A stretch of DNA of 6,887 nucleotides from Lentisphaerota bacterium (GTDB lineage: Bacteria > Verrucomicrobiota > Lentisphaeria > Oligosphaerales > Oligosphaeraceae). The stretch covers positions 1 to 6,887 of the forward strand of contig JAAZKQ010000295.1 in assembly GCA_012799755.1 (NCBI GenBank). The letters are read 5' to 3'. The notes beneath the pieces are model-generated. The model was not told the origin of the DNA, made no database searches, and was given only the letters and a program-made list of their open reading frames with translations. A program made the translations under genes and the position numbers. This document shows positions 1-5,880 of this stretch, one piece after another (position 1 is the first letter of the stretch; each line of letters begins with the position of its first letter).

Positions 1-145
1 GGGGCGTCGTACCATCCAAGATCAGGCTACTATAGACAGCTGGCAAGTTCGCAGTCCATCCCATATTATCCTTCTCATCATCATACCATTCATCGTAGGC
101 CTCCTTCGTCCGCGTTCGCGTTCTGTCAAGAATAACGCCCTTGCG
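1..145 (-). CDS. Partial open frame running off the left edge, function unknown
   Basis: Read on the minus strand, the frame is open from just after a TAA at 148-146 to the window edge, about 48 codons. The translation looks protein-like: it has an acidic, aromatic stretch (EAYDEWYDDEKDNMGW) followed by a hydrophobic one (LPAVYSSLILDG). I do not recognise the family. No ATG, GTG or TTG lies near the beginning of the frame; the first in-frame ATG is within the DNMGW segment at about 83. The gene may therefore have lost its 5' end, perhaps when the neighbouring insertion sequence arrived, or it may start internally, or the frame may be open by chance. The hairpin at 131-150 overlaps its first codons, which argues against translation starting there. 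Low confidence. Confidence 0.25.
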
Positions 146-150
146 TTATT
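131..150. repeat. Perfect hairpin with CCTT loop
   Basis: AATAACGC (131-138) pairs exactly with GCGTTATT (143-150) around the loop CCTT. There is no T tract directly after it on either strand, so it is not a standard intrinsic terminator. Its centre, CCCTTGCG, resembles the core of the two hairpins at 1287-1320 beyond the transposase gene. It may belong to the same family of small palindromes. Confidence 0.5.
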
Positions 151-206
151 CCTAACTTGCTTATCCTTAGTTGCTTGCGATTATTTTTTTCTTTATCCTG
201 CAATTT

Positions 207-220
207 AACTGAAAAACATC
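207..220 (+). repeat. Left terminal inverted repeat of the insertion sequence
   Basis: AACTGAAAAACATC is an exact reverse complement of 1430-1443. It lies 74 bases upstream of the preferred transposase start, as expected for an insertion-sequence end. Inward of it the two ends no longer match well. Confidence 0.65.
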
Positions 221-280
221 CTTGCATTTTGGTCAAAGAGGGGTCAACGTGGAGACTTTGTTTCTGTTGCCTCAAAAAGC

Positions 281-287
281 AAAGGAG
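281..287 (+). promoter_or_regulatory. Ribosome-binding site deciding the transposase start (GTG at 294)
   Basis: AAAGGAG lies six bases before the GTG at 294. This is the best Shine-Dalgarno match in the region. It favours that GTG over the in-frame TTG at 222 and GTG at 249, which would add residues of no obvious family resemblance. Confidence 0.6.
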
Positions 288-293
288 CTCCAC

Positions 294-1201
294 GTGACCA
301 AATCATTGCCGCGACTCGCTCGTTGGATTTGCCGCCAGCTCACCTGCAACATGTTTGCGTCGCTGATGGTTATCCTCAACGAAGTTCTCTCCGGTCAGCG
401 CAGCGACTATCCCTTCAAGGAGGAGGACAAGCCAAGCGAGAACTACCGCCCCTGGTGCTCAGTCTTTTCATCAACGGCGGACTGAGTTCCCGGCAGACCC
501 GCGACATGCTGGCCGGGCTTTTCGACATCCACATCTCGCATCAGACCGTGATCAACTACGTCAACGCCGCGGCCAGACTGCTGGCCCCGTGGGTGGACAA
601 GCACATGCCCGTGCCGGAGGGAGTCGCGGTCGCCGACGAGACCTACATTCAAGTCAACGGCCAATGGAATTACACCTGGCTGGTCGTGGAGGAGAAAAGA
701 AGAGCCATCTGCGGCTACAATCTCTCCCAGACGAGCGGGGCGCAGCCCGCCATCGCCACGCTCTACAACGCCTTCGGACCGCCGGACGCCACAACGCCCA
801 CGCACACCTTGGTCAGGGACGGACTCGCATCCTATGACAACGCCGTCCACGCCTATAATCACGAGGCGCGAAAGCTGGGACGCGAGGTGACCGACAAGGC
901 CATGGACTCCATAACCGTCATCGGCCTGGAAAATCTCGACGAGACCTCGACGGAATACAGAGCGTTCAAGCAACTTATAGAACGCTTGAACCGGACATAC
1001 AAGTTCCACACCAGGCCGAGAGCCGGCTTCAAGAGCTTTGACGGCGCCTGTGCGCTCACCACGCTGTTCGTCGCCTATTACAACCATCTCAGGCCGCATT
1101 CGGCTCTCGACAACGAGGTGCCCGTGCCGCTGAAGGAACTGGCCGGCGTCACGCGCTACCAGGAACAATGGAAGAGGCTGCTGGCGCTGGCCGCCGCCTG
1201 A
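294..1201 (+). pseudogene. DDE transposase (IS240/IS6-like domain), frameshifted and internally shortened
   Basis: The gene encodes the enzyme that would cut and rejoin the ends of the surrounding insertion sequence. It is in two frames. The first (GTG 294, stop at 483-485) gives LPRLARWICRQL...LNEVLSGQRSDYPFKEE, like the N-terminus of a group of longer transposases. The second frame carries the catalytic domain from about 452 to the TGA at 1199-1201. One extra C in the run CCCC at 449-452 would join them as SENYRP-LVLSLFINGG. In the second frame (counted from the ATG at 323) the likely catalytic triad is D105 (ADETYIQVNG), D166 (VRDGLASY) and E220 (LIERLNRTYKFH). An HTH-like ISHQTVINYV precedes the triad and YNHLRPHSAL follows it. 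As I recall the family, relatives have over 100 more residues, including cysteine pairs of a zinc ribbon, between KEE..NYR and the catalytic domain. None is present here. I infer a deletion that also broke the frame. A shortened protein from the second frame alone would lack the N-terminal DNA-binding part. Confidence 0.8.
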
Positions 1202-1286
1202 CGGGAAGCCTGAGAACCGCCAAGGCCGGAACGCGCCCCCTCAACCGTTGGCCGGCGACGACGTCAAGGAAATCGTGGAATAACTT

Positions 1287-1320
1287 CCTTGCGAAGCAAG
1301 GCGCCTTGCAACGCAAGGCG
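1287..1320. repeat. Two tandem hairpins with CCTTGC/GCAAGG stems
   Basis: CCTTGC-GAA-GCAAGG (1287-1301) is followed at once by CGCCTTGC-AAC-GCAAGGCG (1302-1320). Both are perfect, with stems of 6 and 8 bp and 3-base loops. They lie 85 bases after the transposase stop, inside the element, with no T tract after them. They may act as a weak terminator, a transposase-binding structure or REP-like palindromes. The sequence shows only the structure. Confidence 0.55.
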
Positions 1321-1429
1321 TGCTTATGCCGCGAAAATTCCTTGACGAAAGGAGCCGGCAAACCAGCTTGAGGGACGTTCCGAGCCGGAGACGGGGCGAG
1401 GGCTTCGAAAAAGACGCCTCGCAATCTGC

Positions 1430-1443
1430 GATGTTTTTCAGTT
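1430..1443 (-). repeat. Right terminal inverted repeat of the insertion sequence
   Basis: GATGTTTTTCAGTT is the exact reverse complement of 207-220. It overlaps the first copy of the 14-bp direct repeat at 1435-1448, so the exact outer boundary is uncertain by a few bases. Confidence 0.65.
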
Positions 1444-1488
1444 TTTCAAAGAGCAATGCGCTGAGTTGCCTCAGTTTTCAGTTTTTCA
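1435..1488. repeat. Direct repeat TTTTCAGTTTTTCA, two copies 40 bases apart
   Basis: TTTTCAGTTTTTCA occurs exactly at 1435-1448 and again at 1475-1488. The first copy overlaps the right end of the insertion sequence and the second lies just outside it. The pair could be a duplicated end, a second target site with a similar sequence, or chance in a T-rich stretch. Confidence 0.45.
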
Positions 1489-1656
1489 TGGAAGTTTGAC
1501 AGTACCCGTGGCCGGCTGGGCCATGAGGGTTGTTCCCAGCAGAGCCAGGAATGGCCCGCAGCGCCGTCCGATTGTTCTTCCATTGAGTTGCATGCGTGCA
1601 TCTCCATAGCAACCAGATGCCCGAGGCTCTTGCAAAACTATTCGGGGGTTCGGGAA

Positions 1657-1675
1657 GACGCCGCGCAGCGGCGTC
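1657..1675. repeat. GC-rich hairpin, 8-bp perfect stem
   Basis: GACGCCGC pairs exactly with GCGGCGTC around the loop GCA. It is about 150 bases beyond the phosphofructokinase stop in its direction of transcription, with no T tract. It could be a secondary stop or RNA-stabilising structure, or a stray palindrome. Confidence 0.4.
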
Positions 1676-1783
1676 CAGAAGCTGAGCTAGCTGCCGAAGT
1701 ACCTCTGGGCAAGTCGAAAAGGGCGGAAAACGTAATGCCTCAGTGAAAGGAGGAATGGCAACCCGCTCAGGTCCATCGCGGCT

Positions 1784-1808
1784 CCGGCGGCGAACCTGTC
1801 GCCGCCGG
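1784..1808 (-). terminator. Strong hairpin just after the phosphofructokinase stop
   Basis: CCGGCGGCGA (1784-1793) pairs perfectly with TCGCCGCCGG (1799-1808) around a 5-base loop. On the minus strand the hairpin begins 17 bases after the stop codon of the phosphofructokinase gene, the expected place for a terminator. There is no U tract after it, so it is not a textbook intrinsic terminator. It may stop transcription inefficiently or protect the 3' end of the message. Confidence 0.5.
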
Positions 1809-1825
1809 CGCGAGGGCCTTGCGGC

Positions 1826-3160
1826 TCATTTCCAGTCCTGGTTTTGCCGGGTGCTGAGCAGGACGCTTTGCCAGAGTTGGCCGCGCGGATCAATTTTGCG
1901 GCGCGCCATGGTTGCCAGAGGTATGGGTACATAGGTGAAATAGCCTTGCCAGTTGCCGACAACAAGGTCGGTCATGCCGGCCATGGCGGCATGTACGGCG
2001 TGCTGGGCGAGATTGAGGCAGAAGATGGAGTCCATGCCGCTGGCGGGCGTGGCGCGGATGATATAGCTGGGATCGAAATATTTCACGGCGACTTCGATCT
2101 TGCGCTCTCTGAAGTAGTCGTTGATGGCGTCCTTGAGGAAGAGACCGATGTCTTTGTGAAGGATGTTGCCTGACTTGTCCTTTTGCCGAGGGCCGTCGTC
2201 CTTGAAAAGATTTTGGCCGGCGCCTTCGGCGACGACGATGACCGCGTGGTTTTTACGGATGAGACGGTGTTCGAGCGCTTCGAGGAAGCCGTGCTCGCCG
2301 CGGAGCTCGAATTCGACTTCGGGGATGAGGCAGAAGTTGACCAGGGAGTTGGCGAGGCTGGCATTGGCGGCGATGAAGCCGGAGTCGCGGCCCATGAGGC
2401 GGACGAGACCGACGCCGTTGTAGGCGCCCTTGGCTTCGTTGTGTGCGCAGCTGATGATGGGCGCGGCTTCCAGCACGGCGGTTTCGAAACCGAAGGTCTT
2501 GTCCATGAAATTCAGGTCGTTGTCAATGGTCTTGGGGATGCCGACGACCGAGATGGGCAGATTGCGTTTTTTGAGTTCGACGGCGATGTCGTGGGCGCCG
2601 CGCTGGGTGCCGTCGCCGCCGATGGTAAAGAGAATATTGATGTTGAGGCGGTCGAGGGTGCGGACGATTTCCTCGGTGGATTGTCTGCCGCGGGAAGAGC
2701 CGAGGATGGTGCCGCCCGTAGTGTGGATGGCGTCAACGACGTCGGGGGTGAGGTTGATGGGTTTAAGACCGTAGGACGGCACCAGGCCGCTGAAGCCGTA
2801 CTGGATGCCGAAGATATTGTCCACGCCATAGATATAATAGAGGGTATTGACCAGTGACTTGATGACGTCGTTGAGACCGGGGCAGAGACCGCCACAGGTG
2901 ACGATGGCGGCGCGGGTCCAAGCGGCGTCGTGGTAGAGCTGACGGCGCGGACCGGCGGCGACGAATGCCGGTATGGGCTTGTCCATGGCGCGAATGCGGT
3001 CATTGGCGATGGGGTCGGCGCAATAGCTGATGCGTTCGCTATCTTCGACGAAGATGACGCTCTTGAGGGGAGATTCCAGCGTGGGCGTGCCGACGCGGGG
3101 GATGGAAAAGTCGAGGTTGAACAGGTCCTCGACGGCGACACTCATGTTTTGTGGATCCAT
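1826..3160 (-). CDS. pfkA: 6-phosphofructokinase, long plant-like type, probably ATP-dependent
   Basis: This cytosolic enzyme phosphorylates fructose 6-phosphate to fructose 1,6-bisphosphate, the committing step of glycolysis. Its 444 residues are much longer than the roughly 320 of the E. coli type and match the long group that includes plant ATP-PFKs. Visible motifs in order are the nucleotide loop GGLCPGLND (90-98), GGDGT (181-185), GIPKTIDND (207-215, with D213 the likely catalytic base), MGRDSG (256-261, sugar phosphate), PEVEFELRGEHG (280-291), AEGAG (311-315) and DPSYIIRATPAS (363-374). Pyrophosphate enzymes usually have GGDD; the G in GGDG argues for ATP. The lysine in PKTIDND also occurs in pyrophosphate enzymes, so the donor is not proven. 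Some annotation schemes call close relatives diphosphate-dependent. The ATG at 3160 is preceded by only a weak AGG; an in-frame ATG lies five codons later and also lacks a good site. The gene stands alone, divergent from the transporter gene. It shows no damage. Confidence 0.93.
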   Translation of the reverse strand: MDPQNMSVAVEDLFNLDFSIPRVGTPTLESPLKSVIFVEDSERISYCADPIANDRIRAMDKPIPAFVAAGPRRQLYHDAAWTRAAIVTCGGLCPGLNDVIKSLVNTLYYIYGVDNIFGIQYGFSGLVPSYGLKPINLTPDVVDAIHTTGGTILGSSRGRQSTEEIVRTLDRLNINILFTIGGDGTQRGAHDIAVELKKRNLPISVVGIPKTIDNDLNFMDKTFGFETAVLEAAPIISCAHNEAKGAYNGVGLVRLMGRDSGFIAANASLANSLVNFCLIPEVEFELRGEHGFLEALEHRLIRKNHAVIVVAEGAGQNLFKDDGPRQKDKSGNILHKDIGLFLKDAINDYFRERKIEVAVKYFDPSYIIRATPASGMDSIFCLNLAQHAVHAAMAGMTDLVVGNWQGYFTYVPIPLATMARRKIDPRGQLWQSVLLSTRQNQDWK

Positions 3161-3399
3161 GGTCTATGTACCTGTTTTTTGGGGCGATGGGTTCAGGGTT
3201 CAAGAAACAACTTTGGGCGACGCCATAAGATTGCCGATGAACGTCTTTTTTCCAGTCGTCGGCCCGCTTGGCCTGCGTGATAATGCAGGCTTTCAGACTA
3301 TAGTATCACACTGTCGCGGTGCGCCATTATAGCGATTTTGTGACGGGGGGGGAGTGCGCCGCCGCGTCAAGCGAGCACGAGCAGCCAGCCAAGAGATAC
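3161..3399. promoter_or_regulatory. Divergent intergenic region between the phosphofructokinase and transporter genes
   Basis: These 239 bases must hold the promoters for both divergent genes. TATA-rich hexamers are present, such as TATAGT at 3299-3304 within the palindrome ACTATAGT, and TATAAT read on the minus strand near 3330. None has a good -35 partner at 16-18 bases, so I do not assign a promoter. The region also holds an imperfect palindrome (3271-3290) and a run of eight G (3345-3352). Confidence 0.45.
3271..3290. repeat. Palindrome GCCTGC-N8-GCAGGC, possible operator or hairpin
   Basis: GCCTGC (3271-3276) and GCAGGC (3285-3290) are perfect complements. The two flanking inner bases extend the pairing with one G-T wobble. 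The position between divergent genes would suit an operator for a dimeric regulator. As RNA it would form a short hairpin followed by TTTCAG, a poor terminator. Confidence 0.35.
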
Positions 3400-5820
3400 A
3401 TGACCACAGCAGCAGTGAACAGATCAGCCACAGTGCTGGACATCAACGGGAAACGCCTGTCGCCGGCGGCTATCCGTCGTGGTTTGATGATCAACATAGC
3501 TGCCGGCGCCTTGGGGAATTCATGGGCCGCGCTGGCTTTGGGCATGCCGTTGATCATGTTCATGGAGCGCGTCGGGGTTGCCGGCGTGGTCATTGGTCTG
3601 ATGGCGATGGTGCAGAACCTGGCGATGGTGATGCAGATACCGTCGGCGCTGGTGGCTGAGCGGGTGGCGAGCCGGAGTAAATTCTGGTTTTGGGTCGTGA
3701 TGCCGCATCGGCTGTTGTGGTATGTGCCGGCGTTTCTGGCCTTGTACTACGGTCGCGATCCGCGGGTCGGCTGGTATTTGCTGGGGGTGGTGACGATCAG
3801 TTCTTTGCTGGCGTCGGCGGGCACGGCGTCATGGTACAGCTGGATGATGGATCTGATTCCCAAGCGCGTGCGTGGGCGTTTTTGGTCCCTGCGGCAGAGC
3901 GTGGTCATGCTGGCGAACCTGCTGAGCATGGTGCTGGCGGGCTTGATTTTGGATGCGCGCTGGGGCGGCAAGGACTCCAGCGAGACCATGGTGGGCTTTG
4001 CTGTGGTGTACCTGGTGGCGGCGACTCTCGGCTGTGCGGATATTCTTCTGCACATGTCGGTGCCTGAGCCGCAGCGGCGACAGGTGAATCTGACGGGGAG
4101 GGTGTTGGAGAGCTTGCGCGAGCCCTTCCGCAATCGTGATTTTTTGTGGGTGACACTGGCCTTCGGGATGTGGAATTTCAGCCTTGGCTTTGCGCGTTTC
4201 GGCGAGGTCTACCTGAAGCGTGAGTGCGGAGTGCAGTACAGCGAGTTGTCGGCCTTATTTATCAGCACGGCTCTCGGCTGCGTGGTTGCCAGTTATGTGT
4301 GGAGCCGGATCATGGATCGCATCGGCAACCGCACGGCCTGTCTGCTGATGTTTGCGATTGCGCCGGTGTTTGCGCTGGCGTGGTGGTTGGCGCCGGTCGG
4401 CGAGGTGACCTTGGCCTTTTTGCCGGGACAGCCGGTAGTGCCGAAGATCATTGTGACGCTGTTTGTGGTGAACTTTTTTGCAGCGGCCTTTTATTCGTGT
4501 ACGGGCTTGACCCAGATCACCTTATGCAGTGCGTCAACGACTCCCGGGAACCGCACCTTGGCGATGGCTGTGCATTGGACGGCGGTGGGGGTGCTCGCTT
4601 CGCTTGGGCCGGTGCTGGGCGGCATGGTGATGGACCTATGGGAGAAGACGAACATTAACTTGATGTTGCCTTTCGGGCTGCCCTTATCGTACCAGCACGT
4701 GCTGGTTTTGATTCACATGCTCCTCACCTGGTTCGTCGCCTTGCCCCTGCTGCGCAAGGTTCAGAAGAGCCAGGGCGAATTGCCGGTGAGCACTTTCATG
4801 GGCAACCCTCTGCGCGTGATGGGGCTCATTCAGAACATCATGTTGTTTGACGGCGCGGTGACTGCGAAGGAGCGCGCTCGGGCGGTCACGCAGGCCGGTG
4901 TCCGGCGTTTGTCCTACGCAGTGGATGATCTGCGCGGGAAGCTGGACGACCCGTCCATGCTGGTGCGACAGAACGCGGCGGCGGCGCTGGGACGCATCGG
5001 CACGGATGCGGCCGTGCGGGTGTTGCTGGACAAGTTGGCGGACCCGCATAGCGATTTGGCGCCGACCATAGCGCGGGCCCTGCGGAAATGCCGCAGGCCC
5101 GACGTGGTTGATGCCTTGATAGCCAAGATGAAGGTCGGCGACCAGGAAAGCATCCGCGAGATTGCGCTGACCTTGGGCTGCCTTGGCGACCGTCGGGCGG
5201 TGGAGCCCCTGCTGGAGATTTTGCGCAGCAGTGACAATCCGCAATTGCTGTCCAGTTCCGGCGAAGCTTTGGCGAGTCTGGACGAAAAGGGCGCGGTTTT
5301 TGAAATCTTGGCGCGGATGCGCGACAGTGACAATCCGATGTTGCGGCGTTCGCTGGCGGTTGCGGCGGGAGATTTGCTTGGCGGTCGTGGGCGTTTTTAC
5401 GCATTGCTGGTGCAGGAGGAGAAGGAGCCTGGCGGAGCGGCCTTCAGCGAAAGCCTGGGCGACTTGCGCAGTTTTCTGAAGAAAGCCGGGAAGGATGCCA
5501 AGGTGCGGAGCCGTTGCGCGGAATGCCTGGATCAGTTTGAGGACGCCTATGCCGAGGGCGATCTGCAACAGGCGGGCGAGCAGCTCATTGCCGGCGCTAT
5601 TCAGCTGGCCAGTCTACACTTGGGATTGACAGCGGTGACTGATCGGGAGGTGTTGCTGGACATCCTGATTTGTCGCGATGCACATCTGGGCGCCGGGGTG
5701 TGGTTGTGTAAGCTGCTGGAGTTGGACGGCGACAGGCTTGATGTCGTGTATATTCTCTTGGTTTTGCATTTTTTCCGCCAGTGGTGTCTTCGCCAGCAGG
5801 GCTCTGGCCGTGGCGCTTGA
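3400..5820 (+). CDS. MFS-type membrane transporter fused to a C-terminal HEAT-like repeat domain
   Basis: The N-terminal half is a major-facilitator-type transporter; its substrate cannot be read from the sequence. Counting from the ATG at 3400 (806 residues), about ten to twelve hydrophobic segments span residues 25-455. Loops carry the family's charged motifs, PKRVRGRFWSLR (154-165) after the fourth or fifth helix and MDRIGNRT (305-312), a form of the MFS loop motif. From about 515 to 665 follow roughly five alpha-helical units of about 31 residues, for example DDPSMLVRQNAAAALGRIG and GDRRAVEPLLEILRSSDNP, typical of HEAT or PBS-lyase-like repeats, which usually bind partner proteins. The last 140 residues are helical and of unknown type. 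With an even helix number the repeats would face the cytosol. The frame is open back to a GTG at 3319. I chose ATG 3400 because AAGAGA lies before it and the 27 extra residues (TGGECAAASSEHEQ) look unlike a transporter start. The stop is 60 bases before the AlbA_2 gene, suggesting co-transcription. Confidence 0.88.
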   Translation: MTTAAVNRSATVLDINGKRLSPAAIRRGLMINIAAGALGNSWAALALGMPLIMFMERVGVAGVVIGLMAMVQNLAMVMQIPSALVAERVASRSKFWFWVVMPHRLLWYVPAFLALYYGRDPRVGWYLLGVVTISSLLASAGTASWYSWMMDLIPKRVRGRFWSLRQSVVMLANLLSMVLAGLILDARWGGKDSSETMVGFAVVYLVAATLGCADILLHMSVPEPQRRQVNLTGRVLESLREPFRNRDFLWVTLAFGMWNFSLGFARFGEVYLKRECGVQYSELSALFISTALGCVVASYVWSRIMDRIGNRTACLLMFAIAPVFALAWWLAPVGEVTLAFLPGQPVVPKIIVTLFVVNFFAAAFYSCTGLTQITLCSASTTPGNRTLAMAVHWTAVGVLASLGPVLGGMVMDLWEKTNINLMLPFGLPLSYQHVLVLIHMLLTWFVALPLLRKVQKSQGELPVSTFMGNPLRVMGLIQNIMLFDGAVTAKERARAVTQAGVRRLSYAVDDLRGKLDDPSMLVRQNAAAALGRIGTDAAVRVLLDKLADPHSDLAPTIARALRKCRRPDVVDALIAKMKVGDQESIREIALTLGCLGDRRAVEPLLEILRSSDNPQLLSSSGEALASLDEKGAVFEILARMRDSDNPMLRRSLAVAAGDLLGGRGRFYALLVQEEKEPGGAAFSESLGDLRSFLKKAGKDAKVRSRCAECLDQFEDAYAEGDLQQAGEQLIAGAIQLASLHLGLTAVTDREVLLDILICRDAHLGAGVWLCKLLELDGDRLDVVYILLVLHFFRQWCLRQQGSGRGA

Positions 5821-5831
5821 ATGGCGGGCCT

Positions 5832-5861
5832 CTCCGGAGTGGTGTCGGCGCACTCCCGGAG
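5832..5861 (+). terminator. Hairpin between the transporter and AlbA_2 genes, possible attenuator
   Basis: CTCCGGAGTG (5832-5841) pairs with CACTCCCGGAG (5851-5861) over ten base pairs with one bulged C, around a 9-base loop. TCTTGTTTGG follows it, a weak T-rich tail. The hairpin sits in the 60-base gap and ends nine bases before the next ribosome-binding site. It could partly terminate transcription or affect translation of the downstream gene. Standard full termination is unlikely given the poor T tract. Confidence 0.45.
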
Positions 5862-5869
5862 TCTTGTTT

Positions 5870-5873
5870 GGAG
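5870..5873 (+). promoter_or_regulatory. Ribosome-binding site of the AlbA_2 gene
   Basis: GGAG seven bases before the ATG at 5881 decides the start. An in-frame ATG at 5821, directly after the transporter stop (TGAATG), has no such site and would add 20 residues encoded across the hairpin. Confidence 0.6.
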
Positions 5874-5880
5874 AACAGCA

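Larger units (their letters stand above)
207..1443 (+). mobile_element. Insertion sequence with IS240/IS6-like DDE transposase, probably defective
   Basis: A 14-bp perfect inverted repeat, AACTGAAAAACATC at 207-220 and its complement at 1430-1443, brackets a transposase gene and gives an element of about 1.24 kb. The transposase has an IS240-type DDE catalytic domain. The ends do not start with the GGTTCTG-type sequence usual in classic IS6 elements, so this is probably a related but separate group. I could not find a convincing target-site duplication: the bases outside the repeats (ending CAATTT on the left, starting TTTCAA on the right) do not match. The element is therefore either old or its true ends differ slightly. 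The transposase is frameshifted and seems to lack a central part, so the element probably moves only if helped by a complete copy elsewhere. Confidence 0.7.
1444..1825. other. Intergenic region with no convincing gene
   Basis: About 380 bases lie between the insertion sequence and the phosphofructokinase stop. Short open frames here on both strands have no recognisable protein features. The stretch holds the second copy of the 14-bp direct repeat and two strong GC-rich hairpins (1657-1675 and 1784-1808). I saw no tRNA-like or other RNA-gene structure, but could not scan for one computationally. It may include decayed DNA between the mobile element and the core gene. Confidence 0.5.

Noticed and set aside
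222..293. TTG at 222 or GTG at 249 as transposase start
   Set aside because: TTG 222 would lie immediately next to the terminal repeat, and neither has a ribosome-binding site as good as the AAAGGAG before the GTG at 294.
443..1168. A 241-codon open frame on the minus strand across the transposase
   Set aside because: It lies opposite the DDE domain, which has clear family motifs. Its own translation is compositionally odd and shows no motif.
1743..1934. A small plus-strand gene beginning with an AAAGGAGG sequence
   Set aside because: The purine-rich stretch looks like a ribosome-binding site, but the frame reads through the strong hairpin at 1784-1808 and into the 3' end of pfk, and it encodes an arginine-rich sequence typical of chance frames.
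2183..2857. A 224-codon open frame on the plus strand opposite the phosphofructokinase gene
   Set aside because: It is a complementary shadow rich in G, A, V, D and E, with no motif, while the minus strand shows all PFK signatures.
3293..3335. TATAGT and TATAAT hexamers as promoters
   Set aside because: Neither has a reasonable -35 box at the right distance, and the organism's promoter consensus is unknown.
3319..3399. GTG at 3319 as the transporter start
   Set aside because: The added 27 residues include an unlikely low-complexity segment encoded partly by the G run. The ATG at 3400 has a purine-rich AAGAGA before it and gives a normal short cytosolic lead to the first helix. It is not excluded.
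4684..5568. A 294-codon open frame on the minus strand within the transporter gene
   Set aside because: The plus strand encodes the helices and HEAT repeats here without interruption. The opposite frame is a by-product of GC-rich codon usage.
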